Part shown: one piece after another, positions 26,123 to 40,295 of the stretch | Layout of the letters: every line of letters begins with the position of its first letter | Numbering within the stretch: the first letter of the stretch is position 1 | NCBI RefSeq assembly: GCF_001553605.1 | Contig: NZ_CP014229.1 | Location: 1,020,501-1,084,500 of the forward strand | Origin: Desulfovibrio fairfieldensis | GTDB lineage: Bacteria; Desulfobacterota; Desulfovibrionia; Desulfovibrionales; Desulfovibrionaceae | Length of the DNA: 64,000 nt | Direction: 5' to 3' | Made by a program: the position numbers and the translations under genes | The notes under the pieces: generated by a model | What the model saw: the letters and a program-made list of their open reading frames with translations, nothing else | Told to the model about the DNA's origin: nothing | Database searches by the model: none

Positions 26123-27313
26123 ATGATCGCCATGTCCGACCTTTTTCGCGTCAGCCTCAGGCAGGTTGTGCGCCAACGCGGCTTCGGGGTGATTTTGTCC
26201 ATTGCTCTGGGCATCACCGCCTTTATTGCCCTTTCCGTGCTGGGCCGCGAAATCCGGTATAAAGTGGGCCAGGATATGGTGCTCATGGGCGGGGTCAACG
26301 TCATCCAGGTCTATATGGATGACAAGCAGTACCCCGGTCAGCCCGTGCGCGAATTCTTTCCCGCCACCGTGGACGCCCTGCGCGCCCTGCCGGGCGTGGG
26401 CATGGTCAGCCGCAACGTGCGCGACGGCAAGGGCTTCCTCCTGCGCGGCGAGGGCGAACGCTCGTTGAGCGTCTATTTCATAGGCATCGACCAGTATTTC
26501 GCCGAGGTCTATTCCCTGTCCCTCACGGCCGGACGGCTGTTCAGCGATGCGGATATGGAGCGTCACAGCCGGGTCTGCATGCTGGGCCGCGAAGCCGCCC
26601 GCAATCTCTACGGCGACCCGGACAAGGCCGTGGGCAAACTGCTGTTTCTGGAAAAGGACGTTTTTGAAGTTGTGGGCGTGGTCAGCGGCGTGATGCTGGG
26701 CAGCTGGAGCCAGGGCGGCTTTCTGCCCTATACCACCATGATCGACCGCAACTGGGGCGACGGCAAGGTGACGCGCCTGTTTGTGCGCGCCGTCGGCTGG
26801 GAAGACGTGCCGCCCCTGATCCGCCTGATCCCGGAAGTGGTGCGCGAGCATCAGGCCGCGCCCTATCTGGTCATCCGCACCCAGGAAGAACAGCTTGAAC
26901 GCATCAAGACCACCTTCATGTGGGTGGAGGCCCTGCTCTGGCTGGGCATCGCCGCGTCGCTGATGCTGGGCGGCTTCGGCATCTGGTACGGCACCTTCGC
27001 CGCGGTGCGCGCGCGCACCCGCGAAGTGGGCCTCAAAAAAGCCATGGGCGGTTCCGATACGGACATCCTGGCCCAATTTCTGGCCGAGGCCCTGTGCAAA
27101 TCCGTGGCCGGCGGCATTCTGGGCATTGTGGTGGGCGTCACCCTGGTCGAAATCGGTTCGTGGTCGCTGGGCACGGGCATTTCCTACCCCCTGCTGGTCG
27201 CCAGCAGTCTGGGCAGCATCGTATTCTCCGCGCTCATCGGCGTGGCCGGCGGCTTGTATCCGGCCCTTCAGGCCAGCCGCATGGACGTGGTTACCGCACT
27301 GCGTTTTGAATAA
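26123..27313 (+). CDS. MacB/FtsX-type ABC transporter permease
   Basis: The ~396-residue protein has one N-terminal helix (~15-40), a large periplasmic MacB_PCD domain (~45-255) and three C-terminal helices forming an FtsX domain ('VRARTREVGLKKAMGGSDTDI', the coupling-helix signature). This type does not import; it exports or extracts lipoproteins, peptides or lipids by mechanotransmission. The start is uncertain between ATG 26123 and 26132 (no clear ribosome site). Its ATPase partner is encoded 10 bp downstream. Confidence 0.85.
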   Translation: MIAMSDLFRVSLRQVVRQRGFGVILSIALGITAFIALSVLGREIRYKVGQDMVLMGGVNVIQVYMDDKQYPGQPVREFFPATVDALRALPGVGMVSRNVRDGKGFLLRGEGERSLSVYFIGIDQYFAEVYSLSLTAGRLFSDADMERHSRVCMLGREAARNLYGDPDKAVGKLLFLEKDVFEVVGVVSGVMLGSWSQGGFLPYTTMIDRNWGDGKVTRLFVRAVGWEDVPPLIRLIPEVVREHQAAPYLVIRTQEEQLERIKTTFMWVEALLWLGIAASLMLGGFGIWYGTFAAVRARTREVGLKKAMGGSDTDILAQFLAEALCKSVAGGILGIVVGVTLVEIGSWSLGTGISYPLLVASSLGSIVFSALIGVAGGLYPALQASRMDVVTALRFE

Positions 27314-27323
27314 AAGGTGAAAC

Positions 27324-29291
<1,968 letters not shown>

Positions 29292-29338
29292 ACCGGCTCC
29301 GCCCGCATGTCGGCAATCCACGGGAACAGGAATGAGCT

Positions 29339-30790
29339 ATGGAATTTAGCGGAGTACGTGTGTTGGTGCTGGGCGATGTGATGCTCGACCACTACATTTC
29401 CGGCCGGGTGCGGCGCATTTCGCCGGAAGCGCCGGTGCCCGTGGCCTGCGTGCGGAAACGCTGGACCGTTCCGGGCGGCGCGGCCAACGCGGCCCGTAAT
29501 CTCGCCCGGCTGGGCGTCGGGGTTGAACTGGTCGGCCTGGCGGGCCGCGACGAGGCCGGAGAGGGCCTGCGCCGCGAACTGGCCGCCGAAGGCATCGGCG
29601 ACGGCCTTGTGTATTCCGCCGCGCGCGGCACCACGCGCAAAACCCGGATCATTGCCCAGGGGCAGCAATTGCTGCGCCTGGATGAAGAAGAGATCGTCCC
29701 GCCGCGGCCGGAGGAAAGCGCGCTGCTGCGAGAAAAAGTTCTGGAACGCCTGCCGGGCTGCGGCGCGCTGGTGCTCTCCGATTACGGCAAGGGCGTGCTG
29801 CTGGACGGCGCGGACGGCCACAGCCTGTGCGCACCGGTCATCGCGGCGGCCCGCGAGCGGGGCATTCCCGTGCTGGTGGACCCCAAGGGCGGGCAGTGGC
29901 GGCGTTATGCCGGGGCGCAGTGCGTGACGCCCAACAGCGCGGAGTTCGCCCTGGCCTGCGGCCTGGAAGCGGGCGATAGCCCGGATCAGCGGGAGCGGGA
30001 AAGCCTGGCCGCCGCGTTGCGCGAACGCCACGGCCTGGAGCGCCTGTTGCTTACGCGCGGCCCCAAGGGCATGGCCCTGTTCAGCCCGGACAGACCGCCG
30101 CGGTACATCCGGGCCGCCGTGCGCGAGGTGGCCGACGTGTCCGGCGCGGGCGACACAGTCATCGCGACCCTGGCGGCCTGCGTGGCCAAGGGCCTGGACT
30201 GGGAGGAAAGCGCGCTCGTGGCCAATACGGCGGCCGGTGTGGCTGTGGGCAAGCCGGGCACCGCGCCGGTGGCCCTGAGCGAACTCAACCTGGCCCTGCG
30301 CGAGAACGCCGACAATCCCAAACTGTACAGCCTGCCCGATCTGCTGGAAAAACTGGAGGAGTGGCGGCGCGGAAACGCGAGCATCGTGTTCACCAACGGC
30401 TGCTTCGACCTGCTCCATCCCGGCCACATTTCCCTGATCCGCCAGTGCGCGGCCTTGGGCGAGCGCCTGGTGGTGGGCCTGAACAGCGACGCCTCGGTGC
30501 GCCGTCTCAAGGGCTCCGGCCGTCCCATCCAGAACGAGCAGAGCCGCGCGCTGCTTCTGGCCGCGTTGCAGGGCGTGGACGCGGTGGTTCTTTTTGACGA
30601 GGACACGCCCCTGGAGCTGATCCGTCGGGTGCGGCCCGATGTGCTGGTCAAGGGCAGCGACTATACCGTGGAAACCGTGGTGGGCGCGGAGCTGGTGCGC
30701 GAATATGGCGGCCGCGTGCATCTGGCCGGGCTGATGGACGGGTGCAGCACCACCAATCTGGTACGCCGGATGGGCTCGGACAGGAGCTGA
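29339..30790 (+). CDS. hldE: Bifunctional heptose-7-phosphate kinase / heptose-1-phosphate adenylyltransferase
   Basis: The 483-residue protein joins a PfkB-type kinase (residues 1-~320: 'LGDVMLDHYISGRVRRISPEAP', 'GGAANAARN', and 'DVSGAGDT' with the catalytic Asp) to a nucleotidyltransferase domain (~345-483: 'TNGCFDLLHPGHISL', HxGH motif). It makes ADP-heptose precursors for the lipopolysaccharide inner core in the cytoplasm. Its place after the ABC-glycosyltransferase gene supports an envelope-biogenesis cluster. Confidence 0.95.
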   Translation: MEFSGVRVLVLGDVMLDHYISGRVRRISPEAPVPVACVRKRWTVPGGAANAARNLARLGVGVELVGLAGRDEAGEGLRRELAAEGIGDGLVYSAARGTTRKTRIIAQGQQLLRLDEEEIVPPRPEESALLREKVLERLPGCGALVLSDYGKGVLLDGADGHSLCAPVIAAARERGIPVLVDPKGGQWRRYAGAQCVTPNSAEFALACGLEAGDSPDQRERESLAAALRERHGLERLLLTRGPKGMALFSPDRPPRYIRAAVREVADVSGAGDTVIATLAACVAKGLDWEESALVANTAAGVAVGKPGTAPVALSELNLALRENADNPKLYSLPDLLEKLEEWRRGNASIVFTNGCFDLLHPGHISLIRQCAALGERLVVGLNSDASVRRLKGSGRPIQNEQSRALLLAALQGVDAVVLFDEDTPLELIRRVRPDVLVKGSDYTVETVVGAELVREYGGRVHLAGLMDGCSTTNLVRRMGSDRS

Positions 30791-30855
30791 GCCTGACGAA
30801 ATCCGGCCCGAACCCTGTTCCGCCCGCTTTGACCGCATTGCAGCCGGGAGACCCC

Positions 30856-31830
30856 ATGCAGCGCATTCTCGCAGCCGATATCGGCGGCACCAATTGCCGT
30901 TTCGCATCCTTCAGCCTGGATCAGGGCCGTCTCCGCCAGGAGCGGGTGGTCTGGATCAGGTCCGCGGGCCTGCTGGATACGGACATGGTGCTTGTCGCCC
31001 TGGAGCGCGAGCTGGAAACGCCCCTGCGCACGGCGGACATGCTTGTTCTGGGCCTGGCCGGGCCGGTGAGCGACGGCCTGCGCGGCGGCCTGACCAACGG
31101 CGCCCTGCGCGTGGATCTCACGGGCCTGGAACAGCGCTACGGCATTCCCCGCGCTCTGGTCATCAATGACTTTACCGCCGAAGCCTACGGCTGCCTGACG
31201 GAAATCGGGGAGCAGGCGCGTTGCGTGGTCAGGCCCACGGAGCAGGCCGAGGTGCCGCCCACGGCCAGCCGGGGCGTGCTGGGCGCGGGCACGGGTCTGG
31301 GCACCGCCTCCCTGGTGCATGACGGGCGCGGCGGCTGGCTGCCGGTGGCCGCCGAAGGCGGGCACGCCTCCTTTCCCTTTGTGGGCGACGAGGAAAATGA
31401 TTTTCACAAATTCGTCTGCCGGGAACTGGGCTATCCTTTCGCGCGCGGCGACGACATTCTCACCGGCAGGGGGCTTGGCCTGCTGCACCGCTATCTCAGC
31501 GGCGAAACTCTGGAAGCCCGCGAAGTGGGCGAGCGCGCCCTCAGCCGGGATACCCCCACCCTGCGCTGGTATTCGCGCTTCTATGCCCGGGCCTGCCGCA
31601 ACTGGATTCTGACTACCCTGTGCCGTGGCGGCCTGTGGATCGCGGGCGGCATTGCCAGCCGTAATCCCCTCAGCGTCACCAGCGACTATTTTTTGCGGGA
31701 GCTGTACACCACCCCGCAGTTCGCCTCCCTGATCCGCTCCGTGCCCATCTATCTGATTGAGAATAAAAACAGTGGATTGTGGGGTGCTGCCCAGGCCGGT
31801 CTGGAGGTGTTGCGCCGCGAGGCGCGTTGA
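30856..31830 (+). CDS. glk: Glucokinase (Glk family)
   Basis: The 324-residue protein begins 'MQRILAADIGGTNCRFASF' (phosphate-1 ATPase motif), contains 'VINDFTAEAYG' (catalytic Asp), 'GAGTGLGTASLV' and 'EGGHASFPF' of bacterial glucokinase, and 'GGLWIAGGIASRN' (adenosine motif). It phosphorylates glucose with ATP. ATG 30856 follows GGGAGA; an in-frame ATG at 30742 lies inside hldE. It lies 65 bp after hldE. Confidence 0.9.
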   Translation: MQRILAADIGGTNCRFASFSLDQGRLRQERVVWIRSAGLLDTDMVLVALERELETPLRTADMLVLGLAGPVSDGLRGGLTNGALRVDLTGLEQRYGIPRALVINDFTAEAYGCLTEIGEQARCVVRPTEQAEVPPTASRGVLGAGTGLGTASLVHDGRGGWLPVAAEGGHASFPFVGDEENDFHKFVCRELGYPFARGDDILTGRGLGLLHRYLSGETLEAREVGERALSRDTPTLRWYSRFYARACRNWILTTLCRGGLWIAGGIASRNPLSVTSDYFLRELYTTPQFASLIRSVPIYLIENKNSGLWGAAQAGLEVLRREAR

Positions 31831-31984
31831 AGGCGCGGCTGCGGAAACGTGCTGTCCACACGCTCCGGAGCCGACGGCATTTTGAACTTGGCATGCTGAA
31901 GTCCCGGCAAGATCTGTCCACGTAGCCTTGCCGCACGATGCCCGCAAGCGGGCATTCGGCTTGAACTCACGAGAGCGAGAAAAC

Positions 31985-34064
<2,080 letters not shown>

Positions 34065-34075
<11 letters not shown>

Positions 34076-36173
34076 ACTGGACATTGATTTTACCTCCGGC
34101 CGGGCCGAGTCCGGCACCCCTTTCCGGATCAGCGGCGACGGGCTCAGCAGCGCCCTGGTGATCTGCCGCGCGGAGCCGGAGTATCCGCTGGTCTACGTCA
34201 ACAGGGCCTTTCTGGCCTATGTGGGCTATGGCCACGCGGAATTTTTTGAAAAAACCGGCGGCCGTTATGCCGAAATCATCCATCCCGAAGATCGGGAACT
34301 GGTGCAAAAGAGCGTGGACGAGGCCGCGCGCGAGCGGCGGGAGTTCAGCGCGGAATACAGGGTTCTGAAAAAAGACGGCGGCACGGTCTGGCTGCGCGAG
34401 ATGGGCAGGGAAACCGTCTCCGGGGACGGACAGGCCATCACCGTCAGCGTCTGCCTGGACATGACCGGGGAAGTGGCGCTGCGGGAGCAGGTCAAGCGGC
34501 GCGGCCGGGAGTTGCAGAGCCTGATGAATTCCCTGCCCTGCGGCATCTGCCGGGTGACCGCTGACGAAGAAATGTCCTTTGTCTACGCCAACACCTATTT
34601 TTATTCCATCATGGGCTGCTCGCCCGCCGAGGCCGTTGAACTGGGCCTGACTAGCGTGGAAAAGTACAGCTATCCGCAGGACTTGGAGATGATCCGGAGC
34701 ACGGTGCGGGAAAGCATCGCGCGCGGCCGCGCGGCCTTTGAACTGGAACACCGTTTTGTCAACAGGGCCGGAAAACTGGCCTGGGTTCTGGTCCGCTGCC
34801 ACCATGATCCGGCGGAACCCGGCTACCTGACCTGCGTGCTCTTTGACATTACCTTGCGCAAGCGGATGGAAGAGGATCTGCGCCTCAGCGAGGAAAAAAG
34901 CCGTATCGCCTTTCAGCACACGGACAAGATCATGGCCGTGTACGATCCGGTCAGCCATACCCTGTTCCAGACCGGAGACGCCGCCGCCGTTCTGGGCGTG
35001 CCCACGGAAATGCCCGATGTGCCCGAAAGTTTCGTGGCCAACGGCCTTGTGGCCGGGGAGAGCGTTGAAAGTCTGCTCCACTTTTATCATTCCATGCAGC
35101 AGGGCATCCCCAGCGGCAGCGCCAGCGTGAAGCTGAAGACCGGGAGCCGCTTTGAATGGTTCACGGGCAGGTACACGCTGATATTCGACGCCGAAGGCAA
35201 GCCCCAGCGCTCAATCATTTCCTATGAAAACGTCACCGAACAGCACGAAAAAGAGCTGGCCTATCAGAAATGGATCCAGACCTTCAAGGATCAGCAGGAA
35301 AACAGCATCGGCTATTATGAATTCAATCTGACCAAGAATATTTACGAAGGCAACGAGCGCCGCAACTCCGGCGCGCTTCCGGAAGACGTGAAGTCCTTTT
35401 CCGGCACGGTGGAGTATATTTCAAGCCATTATGTCTATGAGGGCGACCTGCCGGAGTATCTGAGTAGCTTTGACCGGGAAAAACTGCTGGGGAAATATTA
35501 CAGCGGCCAGCGCGAAATACAGATCGAACACCGGCGCTTCCATGCCGACGGCAGTCTCTTCTGGGTGGTGGCCAGCATTCAGCTCATTCCGGACCCTTTC
35601 ACCAAGGACGTCAAGGCTTTTATTCTGGTCAAGGACATTGACGCGCAGAAGAAGAAAGACCTGGAGTTGCGCAGCCTTATCGAGCTGGATGCGCTGACCG
35701 GGCTGTTGAACCGGGGCACCGTGGTCAGCCGGGTGACGGAACTGCTGCGCCAGGGCCCGGCCGGAGCCGAACATGGCCTGATCATGCTGGACCTGGACAA
35801 CTTCAAGCTGCTCAACGACAGCCGGGGCCATCAGTTCGGGGACGAGGTTCTCAGGGAAGTGGCGGAATCCCTGCGGGACGTGCTGCGCCGCCAAGACCTC
35901 TGCGGCAGGCTCGGCGGCGACGAATTCGTGGTCTTTCTGCCGCATATCCCCGGCGGCCCGGAACTGGAAAAACGCCTGGAAGTGCTGCGCGGGGCGGCGG
36001 CCAGGGACTACGGCGAGGGCCTGAGCATCACCGGCAGCCTGGGGCTCGCCCGCTATCCCCAGGACGGCATAACCTTCGACGAACTCTACAGAAAAGCGGA
36101 CCTGGCCCTCTATGAGGCCAAGCGGCGCGGTCGCGACCGTTTTGTCATCTATCATCCCGATCTGGAAGACTAG
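34065..36173 (+). CDS. Diguanylate cyclase with multiple PAS domains
   Basis: The 702-residue soluble protein has about four PAS/PAC-like domains (~20-140, 150-275, 280-400, 410-535) and a C-terminal GGDEF domain with an intact 'GGDEF' (617-621). 'RRQD' five residues before it fits the RxxD inhibitory I-site. It should make cyclic di-GMP with product feedback. No EAL domain is present. ATG 34065 follows GGAAGG, and translation is likely coupled to the upstream hybrid kinase, so the two may form one signalling unit. Confidence 0.92.
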
Positions 36174-36535
36174 GGCCAGGCGACACATGTCGCAAAGCCG
36201 CAAGGAGCTATGTGCCGCCGCGTCTATCCGGACCTTGACGGGCCTGATCCCGCCATATTCCGCTCCCTCCTGGTGGAGAACATATCGAATCGGAGCGGGG
36301 CAAGGCCGGGATTCAGGACCTTGTCGGAACTCTCATGGCTGTTGCCGCGCAGTTGATGGCGCCGGGATATGTTTCACGGAGTACACGCCCTGGGGCACCC
36401 TCAGTCTGAAAAAATGCTCGCTGCGTTGCCGTTCATGAAATAAGCGGCGAACTCCCGGAGCGGCAGGCGATGCGTCGTCTTTATCCCCACCTTCTTCGAC
36501 TTGATGTTCGGATTGATGCGTTTTTTCCCGTTTTG

Positions 36536-36571
36536 CGCGTAACGCGCCGTGCCTGCGCGGCGCGTTACGCG
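36536..36571. terminator. Perfect 14-bp hairpin, possible terminator
   Basis: 36536-36549 and 36558-36571 are exact inverted copies with an 8-base loop, followed by 'TTTATGG'. It could end read-through from the diguanylate cyclase gene 360 bp upstream. The T-run is weak. Confidence 0.5.
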
Positions 36572-36611
36572 TTTATGGTTCTGCTTTTCTTGGCATTTTG
36601 TCATGATCTTA

Positions 36612-36623
36612 TGACAATTGTCA
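36612..36623. promoter_or_regulatory. Palindrome TGACAATTGTCA, candidate operator
   Basis: A perfect 12-bp palindrome lies about 85 bp before the sigma-54-type promoter of the nap operon. This is a usual distance for an activator site. The regulator is unknown. Confidence 0.4.
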
Positions 36624-36707
36624 GATTTTTCTGAAAATTCTGATTTGCCGCTTGTGAGCTTTTTCTCTTATCCGTTGAAATCACAATTATTTTTAAAAGC
36701 GTGCTGT

Positions 36708-36723
36708 TGGCATGCCGATTGCT
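36708..36723 (+). promoter_or_regulatory. Sigma-54-type promoter for the nap operon
   Basis: TGGCATGCCGATTGCT matches the -24/-12 consensus TGGCACGNNNNTTGCW at all but one position, with GG and GC correctly spaced. It lies 210 bp before napC. If real, nap needs RpoN and an enhancer-binding protein. Confidence 0.55.
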
Positions 36724-36933
36724 TTTGAATTCCCAGCAATCCCGTTTCATTGGAAGAAGTTCTCAGCCTTGGCCGCGTGACTCTGTGGGGAGGCGGGCGG
36801 CATGGGCGCAACGGACCGGACGGATGTCTTTGGGGCAAAGACGCAAATCGGCGGTCTGCGGCGCATCCGGGTTGAGAGAGCGTTTTTTTCCGGCCGCACA
36901 GGCGGCCGCACCATCAGCCATGGAGAAAAGCCC

Positions 36934-37506
36934 ATGCCGTATCCTCGAAAACGCGTCTGGATTGTGGGCGGCATAATCCTTGCGGCGTGCGTTGTTCTGG
37001 CGGGCGCGGGGGTGGCCTACACCTCCGGCACGGAATTCTGCCTGTCATGTCACGAGATGCGCGTTTACCAGGATGAGCTCAAGCTCTCGTCCCACGCCAA
37101 GGACGCCCAGGGCAAAGACATTTCCTGTTCGCAGTGCCATATCCCCTCGGGCAATCTGGCGCGCATGCTGGGCGCCAAGGCCTGGCTGGGACTCAAGGAC
37201 CTCTGGGTGCACAACCTGGACGGCGGCGAGGATCTGGACCGGGCCGGAATGCAGCCCGTGGCCCGGCGCTTTACGGACGACGCCAATTGCCGCGCCTGTC
37301 ATCAGGATCTGAGCAAAAACGCCAAGAACGACGGCCCTGTTTCTAAGGAAGGCCAGCTGGCTCATGACAATTACCTGGGCAAAAACGGCCGGGCGCGCAG
37401 CGGCTGCGTGGGCTGCCATCAGAATCTCGCCCATCTGCCCGTTTTTGACGAGCGCATTCCCCATAACCAGAAGTTCGCACAGAAACTCAAGGAGAGCCGG
37501 TCATGA
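36934..37506 (+). CDS. napC: NapC/NirT-type tetraheme cytochrome c
   Basis: The 190-residue protein has one N-terminal membrane anchor (residues 8-29) and four CxxCH heme sites (Cys36, Cys65, Cys119, Cys158). This is the NapC/NrfH layout of quinol dehydrogenases that feed periplasmic reductases. ATG 36934 follows GGAGAAAAG; the in-frame start at 36802 is less likely. Its stop overlaps the napM start (ATGA). It opens a napC-napM-napA-napD-napG-napH operon as described for D. desulfuricans. Confidence 0.93.
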   Translation: MPYPRKRVWIVGGIILAACVVLAGAGVAYTSGTEFCLSCHEMRVYQDELKLSSHAKDAQGKDISCSQCHIPSGNLARMLGAKAWLGLKDLWVHNLDGGEDLDRAGMQPVARRFTDDANCRACHQDLSKNAKNDGPVSKEGQLAHDNYLGKNGRARSGCVGCHQNLAHLPVFDERIPHNQKFAQKLKESRS

Positions 37507-37949
37507 ACTACTGTAAAATACTGCTCTTTTCCCTGCTCGCAGTGATTGTGCTGGTGGGCGGCTATTTTCTGTACATGGCCTGGGCTTTCCCCGCTGTGCG
37601 CTGCGAGGCGGCCAAGCATCTGGATGCGCCGCAGATGGCGGGCGACTGTTACGCCTGCCATGCCAAGGCCACCCCGCGCGTGGCCCAGGAATGGTATGAG
37701 AGCAAGCACGGCGTCACCCTGGTGCGCTGTCAGACCTGTCACGGCATGCCCGACGGCAAGGGCTCGCTGCCGTTTACCCGCGTGCCCGGCGTGGAAGTCT
37801 GCGCCCGCTGCCATTCCCTGTCCATCGGACGCATGGAAGCCAAATTCGGCAAGCGCAATGATTGCAGCACCTGTCACCCGCACCATCAGAGCGCCATGCA
37901 CGGCGGCGCCTACCAGTACCGCCTGCCCAGCGCCAAGACGGATTTGTAA
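37503..37949 (+). CDS. napM: NapM tetraheme cytochrome c
   Basis: The 148-residue protein has an N-terminal membrane segment or uncleaved signal (5-28) and four CxxCH motifs (Cys49, Cys76, Cys100, Cys121), with extra histidines as likely axial ligands. NapM occurs in Desulfovibrio nap operons in place of the diheme NapB, and presumably carries electrons from NapC to NapA. Translation is coupled to napC by a 4-bp overlap. Confidence 0.9.
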   Translation: MNYCKILLFSLLAVIVLVGGYFLYMAWAFPAVRCEAAKHLDAPQMAGDCYACHAKATPRVAQEWYESKHGVTLVRCQTCHGMPDGKGSLPFTRVPGVEVCARCHSLSIGRMEAKFGKRNDCSTCHPHHQSAMHGGAYQYRLPSAKTDL

Positions 37950-38010
37950 TGCCCGCGGACCATATAAGGATCGGCATACCGGACACGCCAGCAACAACGA
38001 GGTTGAACAT

Positions 38011-40281
38011 ATGAATGCTTCCCGTCGTGAATTTTTACGCTGTTTTGCCATGTCTGCCGCCGTGGCCGCGGCTTCGGGCACGGGTCTCGCGGGCCTGGCC
38101 CAGGCTGCGGACGACAACCGGCCGGATAAATGGGTCAAGGGCGTCTGTCGCTATTGCGGCACGGGCTGCGGCGTCATGGTCGGCGTCAAAAACGGCAAAG
38201 CCGTCGCCATCCAGGGCGATCCCAACAACCACAACGCCGGATTGCTCTGTCTCAAGGGCTCCATGCTTATTCCGGTGCTCAATTCCAGGGAGCGCGTGAC
38301 CCAGCCCATGCTGCGCCGCCAGAAAGGCGGCAAGCTGGAGCCCGTCAGCTGGGACGAGGCCCTGGATCTGATGGCCAAGAAGTTCCGCGCCAGCATCGAC
38401 ACTTACGGCCCCAATTCCGTGGCCTGGTACGGATCGGGCCAGTGTCTGACCGAAGAAACCTATGTGGCCAACAAGATTTTCAAGGGCGGCTTCGGCACCA
38501 ACAATGTGGACGGCAACCCGCGCCTGTGCATGGCCTCGGCCGTGGGCGGCTATCTGACCAGTTTCGGCAAGGACGAGCCCATGGGCACCTATGCCGACAT
38601 CGACCATGCCTCCTGTTTCTTCATCATCGGTTCCAACACCTCGGAAGCCCATCCCGTGCTCTTCCGGCGCATTGCCCGCCGCAAGCAGATGGAGCCGGGG
38701 GTCAAAATCATCGTGGCCGACCCGCGCCGCACCAATACCTCGCGCATCGCGGACCTGCACATTGCCTTCCGGCCGGGAACGGACCTGGCGCTCATGCACA
38801 GCATGGCCTGGGTGATCATCAATGAGGAGCTGGACAATCCCCGCTTCTGGCAGCGCTACGTCAACTTCATGGGCGTGGACGGCAAACCCTCGGATTTTGA
38901 GGGCTACAAGGCCTTTCTGGAGAACTTCCGGCCGGAAAAGGCCGCGGAAATCTGCCGCATCCCGGTGGAGCAGATCTACGCGGCGGCCCGCGCCTTTGCC
39001 GAATCCCCGGCGACCATGAGCCTCTGGTGCATGGGCATCAACCAGCGGGTGCAGGGGGTTTTCGCCAACAACCTGATCCACAATCTGCATCTGCTCACGG
39101 GCCAGATCTGCCGCCCCGGCGCCACGCCTTTCTCGCTCACGGGACAGCCCAATGCCTGCGGCGGCGTGCGCGACGGCGGCGCATTATCCCATCTGCTGCC
39201 CGCCGGGCGGATGGTGGTCAATCCCAAGCACCGGGCCGAAATGGAACAGCTCTGGGGCCTGCCGGAAGGGCGCATCGCGCCCAAGCCCGGCTACCACACC
39301 GTGGCCCTGTTCGAAGCCCTGGGCAGGGGCGACGTGAAGTGCATGCTCATCTGTGAGACCAATCCGGCCCAGACCCTGCCGAACCTGAACAAGTTCCACA
39401 AGGCCATGTCCAATCCGGAATCCTTCATTGTCTGCATCGAGGCCTTCCCGGACGCCGTGACCCTGCAATTCGCGGATCTGGTTCTGGCCCCGGCCTTCTG
39501 GTGCGAGCGCGACGGCGTCTACGGCTGCGGCGAACGACGCTACGCCCTGACCGAAAAGGCCGTGGAGCCGCCGGCCCAGTGCCGTCCGACCGTGAACACC
39601 CTGGTGGAATTCGCCAAACGCGCGGGAGTGGACCCCAAGCTGGTGAACTTCAGGAACGCCGAGGACGTCTGGAACGAATGGCGCATGGTTTCCAAGGGCA
39701 CCACCTATGACTTCTCGGGCATGACCCGCGACCGTCTGCGCAAGGAATCGGGCCTGATCTGGCCCTGCCCCGGCGAAGACCATCCGGGCACCAATCTGCG
39801 CTACGTGCGCGGTCAGGACCCCAATGTGCCCGCCGACCATCCCGACCGTTTCTTCTTCTACGGCAAACCGGACGGCAAGGCCGTGATCTGGATGCGGCCC
39901 TACAAGGGCGCGGCCGAGGAGCCGGATGCGGAATACCCGCTCTACCTGACCTCCATGCGGGTCATCGACCACTGGCACACCGCCACCATGACCGGCAAGG
40001 TGCCGGAACTGCAGAAAGCCAATCCGGCGGCCTATGTGGAAATCAATCCCCAGGACGCGGAAAAGGCGGGCATCAGGCAGGACGACACGGTCATCGTGGA
40101 AACCCGGCGCGCCGCCATGGAACTGCCGGCCAGAGTCAGCGACGTCTGCCGTCCCGGCCTGATCGCCGTGCCGTTCTTTGATCCCAAGAAGCTGGTCAAC
40201 AAGTTCTTCCTGGACGCCTTTGATCCGGCTTCACAGGAACCGGAGTACAAGATCTGCGCGGCGCGGATTCGCAAAGCCTGA
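38011..40281 (+). CDS. napA: Periplasmic nitrate reductase catalytic subunit
   Basis: The 756-residue molybdoenzyme reduces nitrate to nitrite in the periplasm. It has a Tat-type signal ('SRREFLR', residues 4-10), a [4Fe-4S] site (Cys46, Cys49, Cys53, Cys80) and the molybdenum-ligand cysteine in 'RLCMASAV' (Cys173). With a 33-residue signal these become 13, 16, 20, 47 and 140, which agrees with the well-studied monomeric D. desulfuricans enzyme. The protein binds two molybdopterin guanine dinucleotides through later domains. It begins 61 bp after napM. Confidence 0.96.
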   Translation: MNASRREFLRCFAMSAAVAAASGTGLAGLAQAADDNRPDKWVKGVCRYCGTGCGVMVGVKNGKAVAIQGDPNNHNAGLLCLKGSMLIPVLNSRERVTQPMLRRQKGGKLEPVSWDEALDLMAKKFRASIDTYGPNSVAWYGSGQCLTEETYVANKIFKGGFGTNNVDGNPRLCMASAVGGYLTSFGKDEPMGTYADIDHASCFFIIGSNTSEAHPVLFRRIARRKQMEPGVKIIVADPRRTNTSRIADLHIAFRPGTDLALMHSMAWVIINEELDNPRFWQRYVNFMGVDGKPSDFEGYKAFLENFRPEKAAEICRIPVEQIYAAARAFAESPATMSLWCMGINQRVQGVFANNLIHNLHLLTGQICRPGATPFSLTGQPNACGGVRDGGALSHLLPAGRMVVNPKHRAEMEQLWGLPEGRIAPKPGYHTVALFEALGRGDVKCMLICETNPAQTLPNLNKFHKAMSNPESFIVCIEAFPDAVTLQFADLVLAPAFWCERDGVYGCGERRYALTEKAVEPPAQCRPTVNTLVEFAKRAGVDPKLVNFRNAEDVWNEWRMVSKGTTYDFSGMTRDRLRKESGLIWPCPGEDHPGTNLRYVRGQDPNVPADHPDRFFFYGKPDGKAVIWMRPYKGAAEEPDAEYPLYLTSMRVIDHWHTATMTGKVPELQKANPAAYVEINPQDAEKAGIRQDDTVIVETRRAAMELPARVSDVCRPGLIAVPFFDPKKLVNKFFLDAFDPASQEPEYKICAARIRKA

Positions 40282-40295
40282 GGGCAACTATTCCC

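Larger units (their letters stand above)
36174..36933. other. Gap upstream of napC
   Basis: These ~760 bp hold no gene. Three elements are listed separately: a 14-bp perfect hairpin, a 12-bp palindrome and a sigma-54-type promoter. The segment 36590-36730 is distinctly AT-rich against its surroundings, as expected for a regulated promoter region. Confidence 0.6.
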
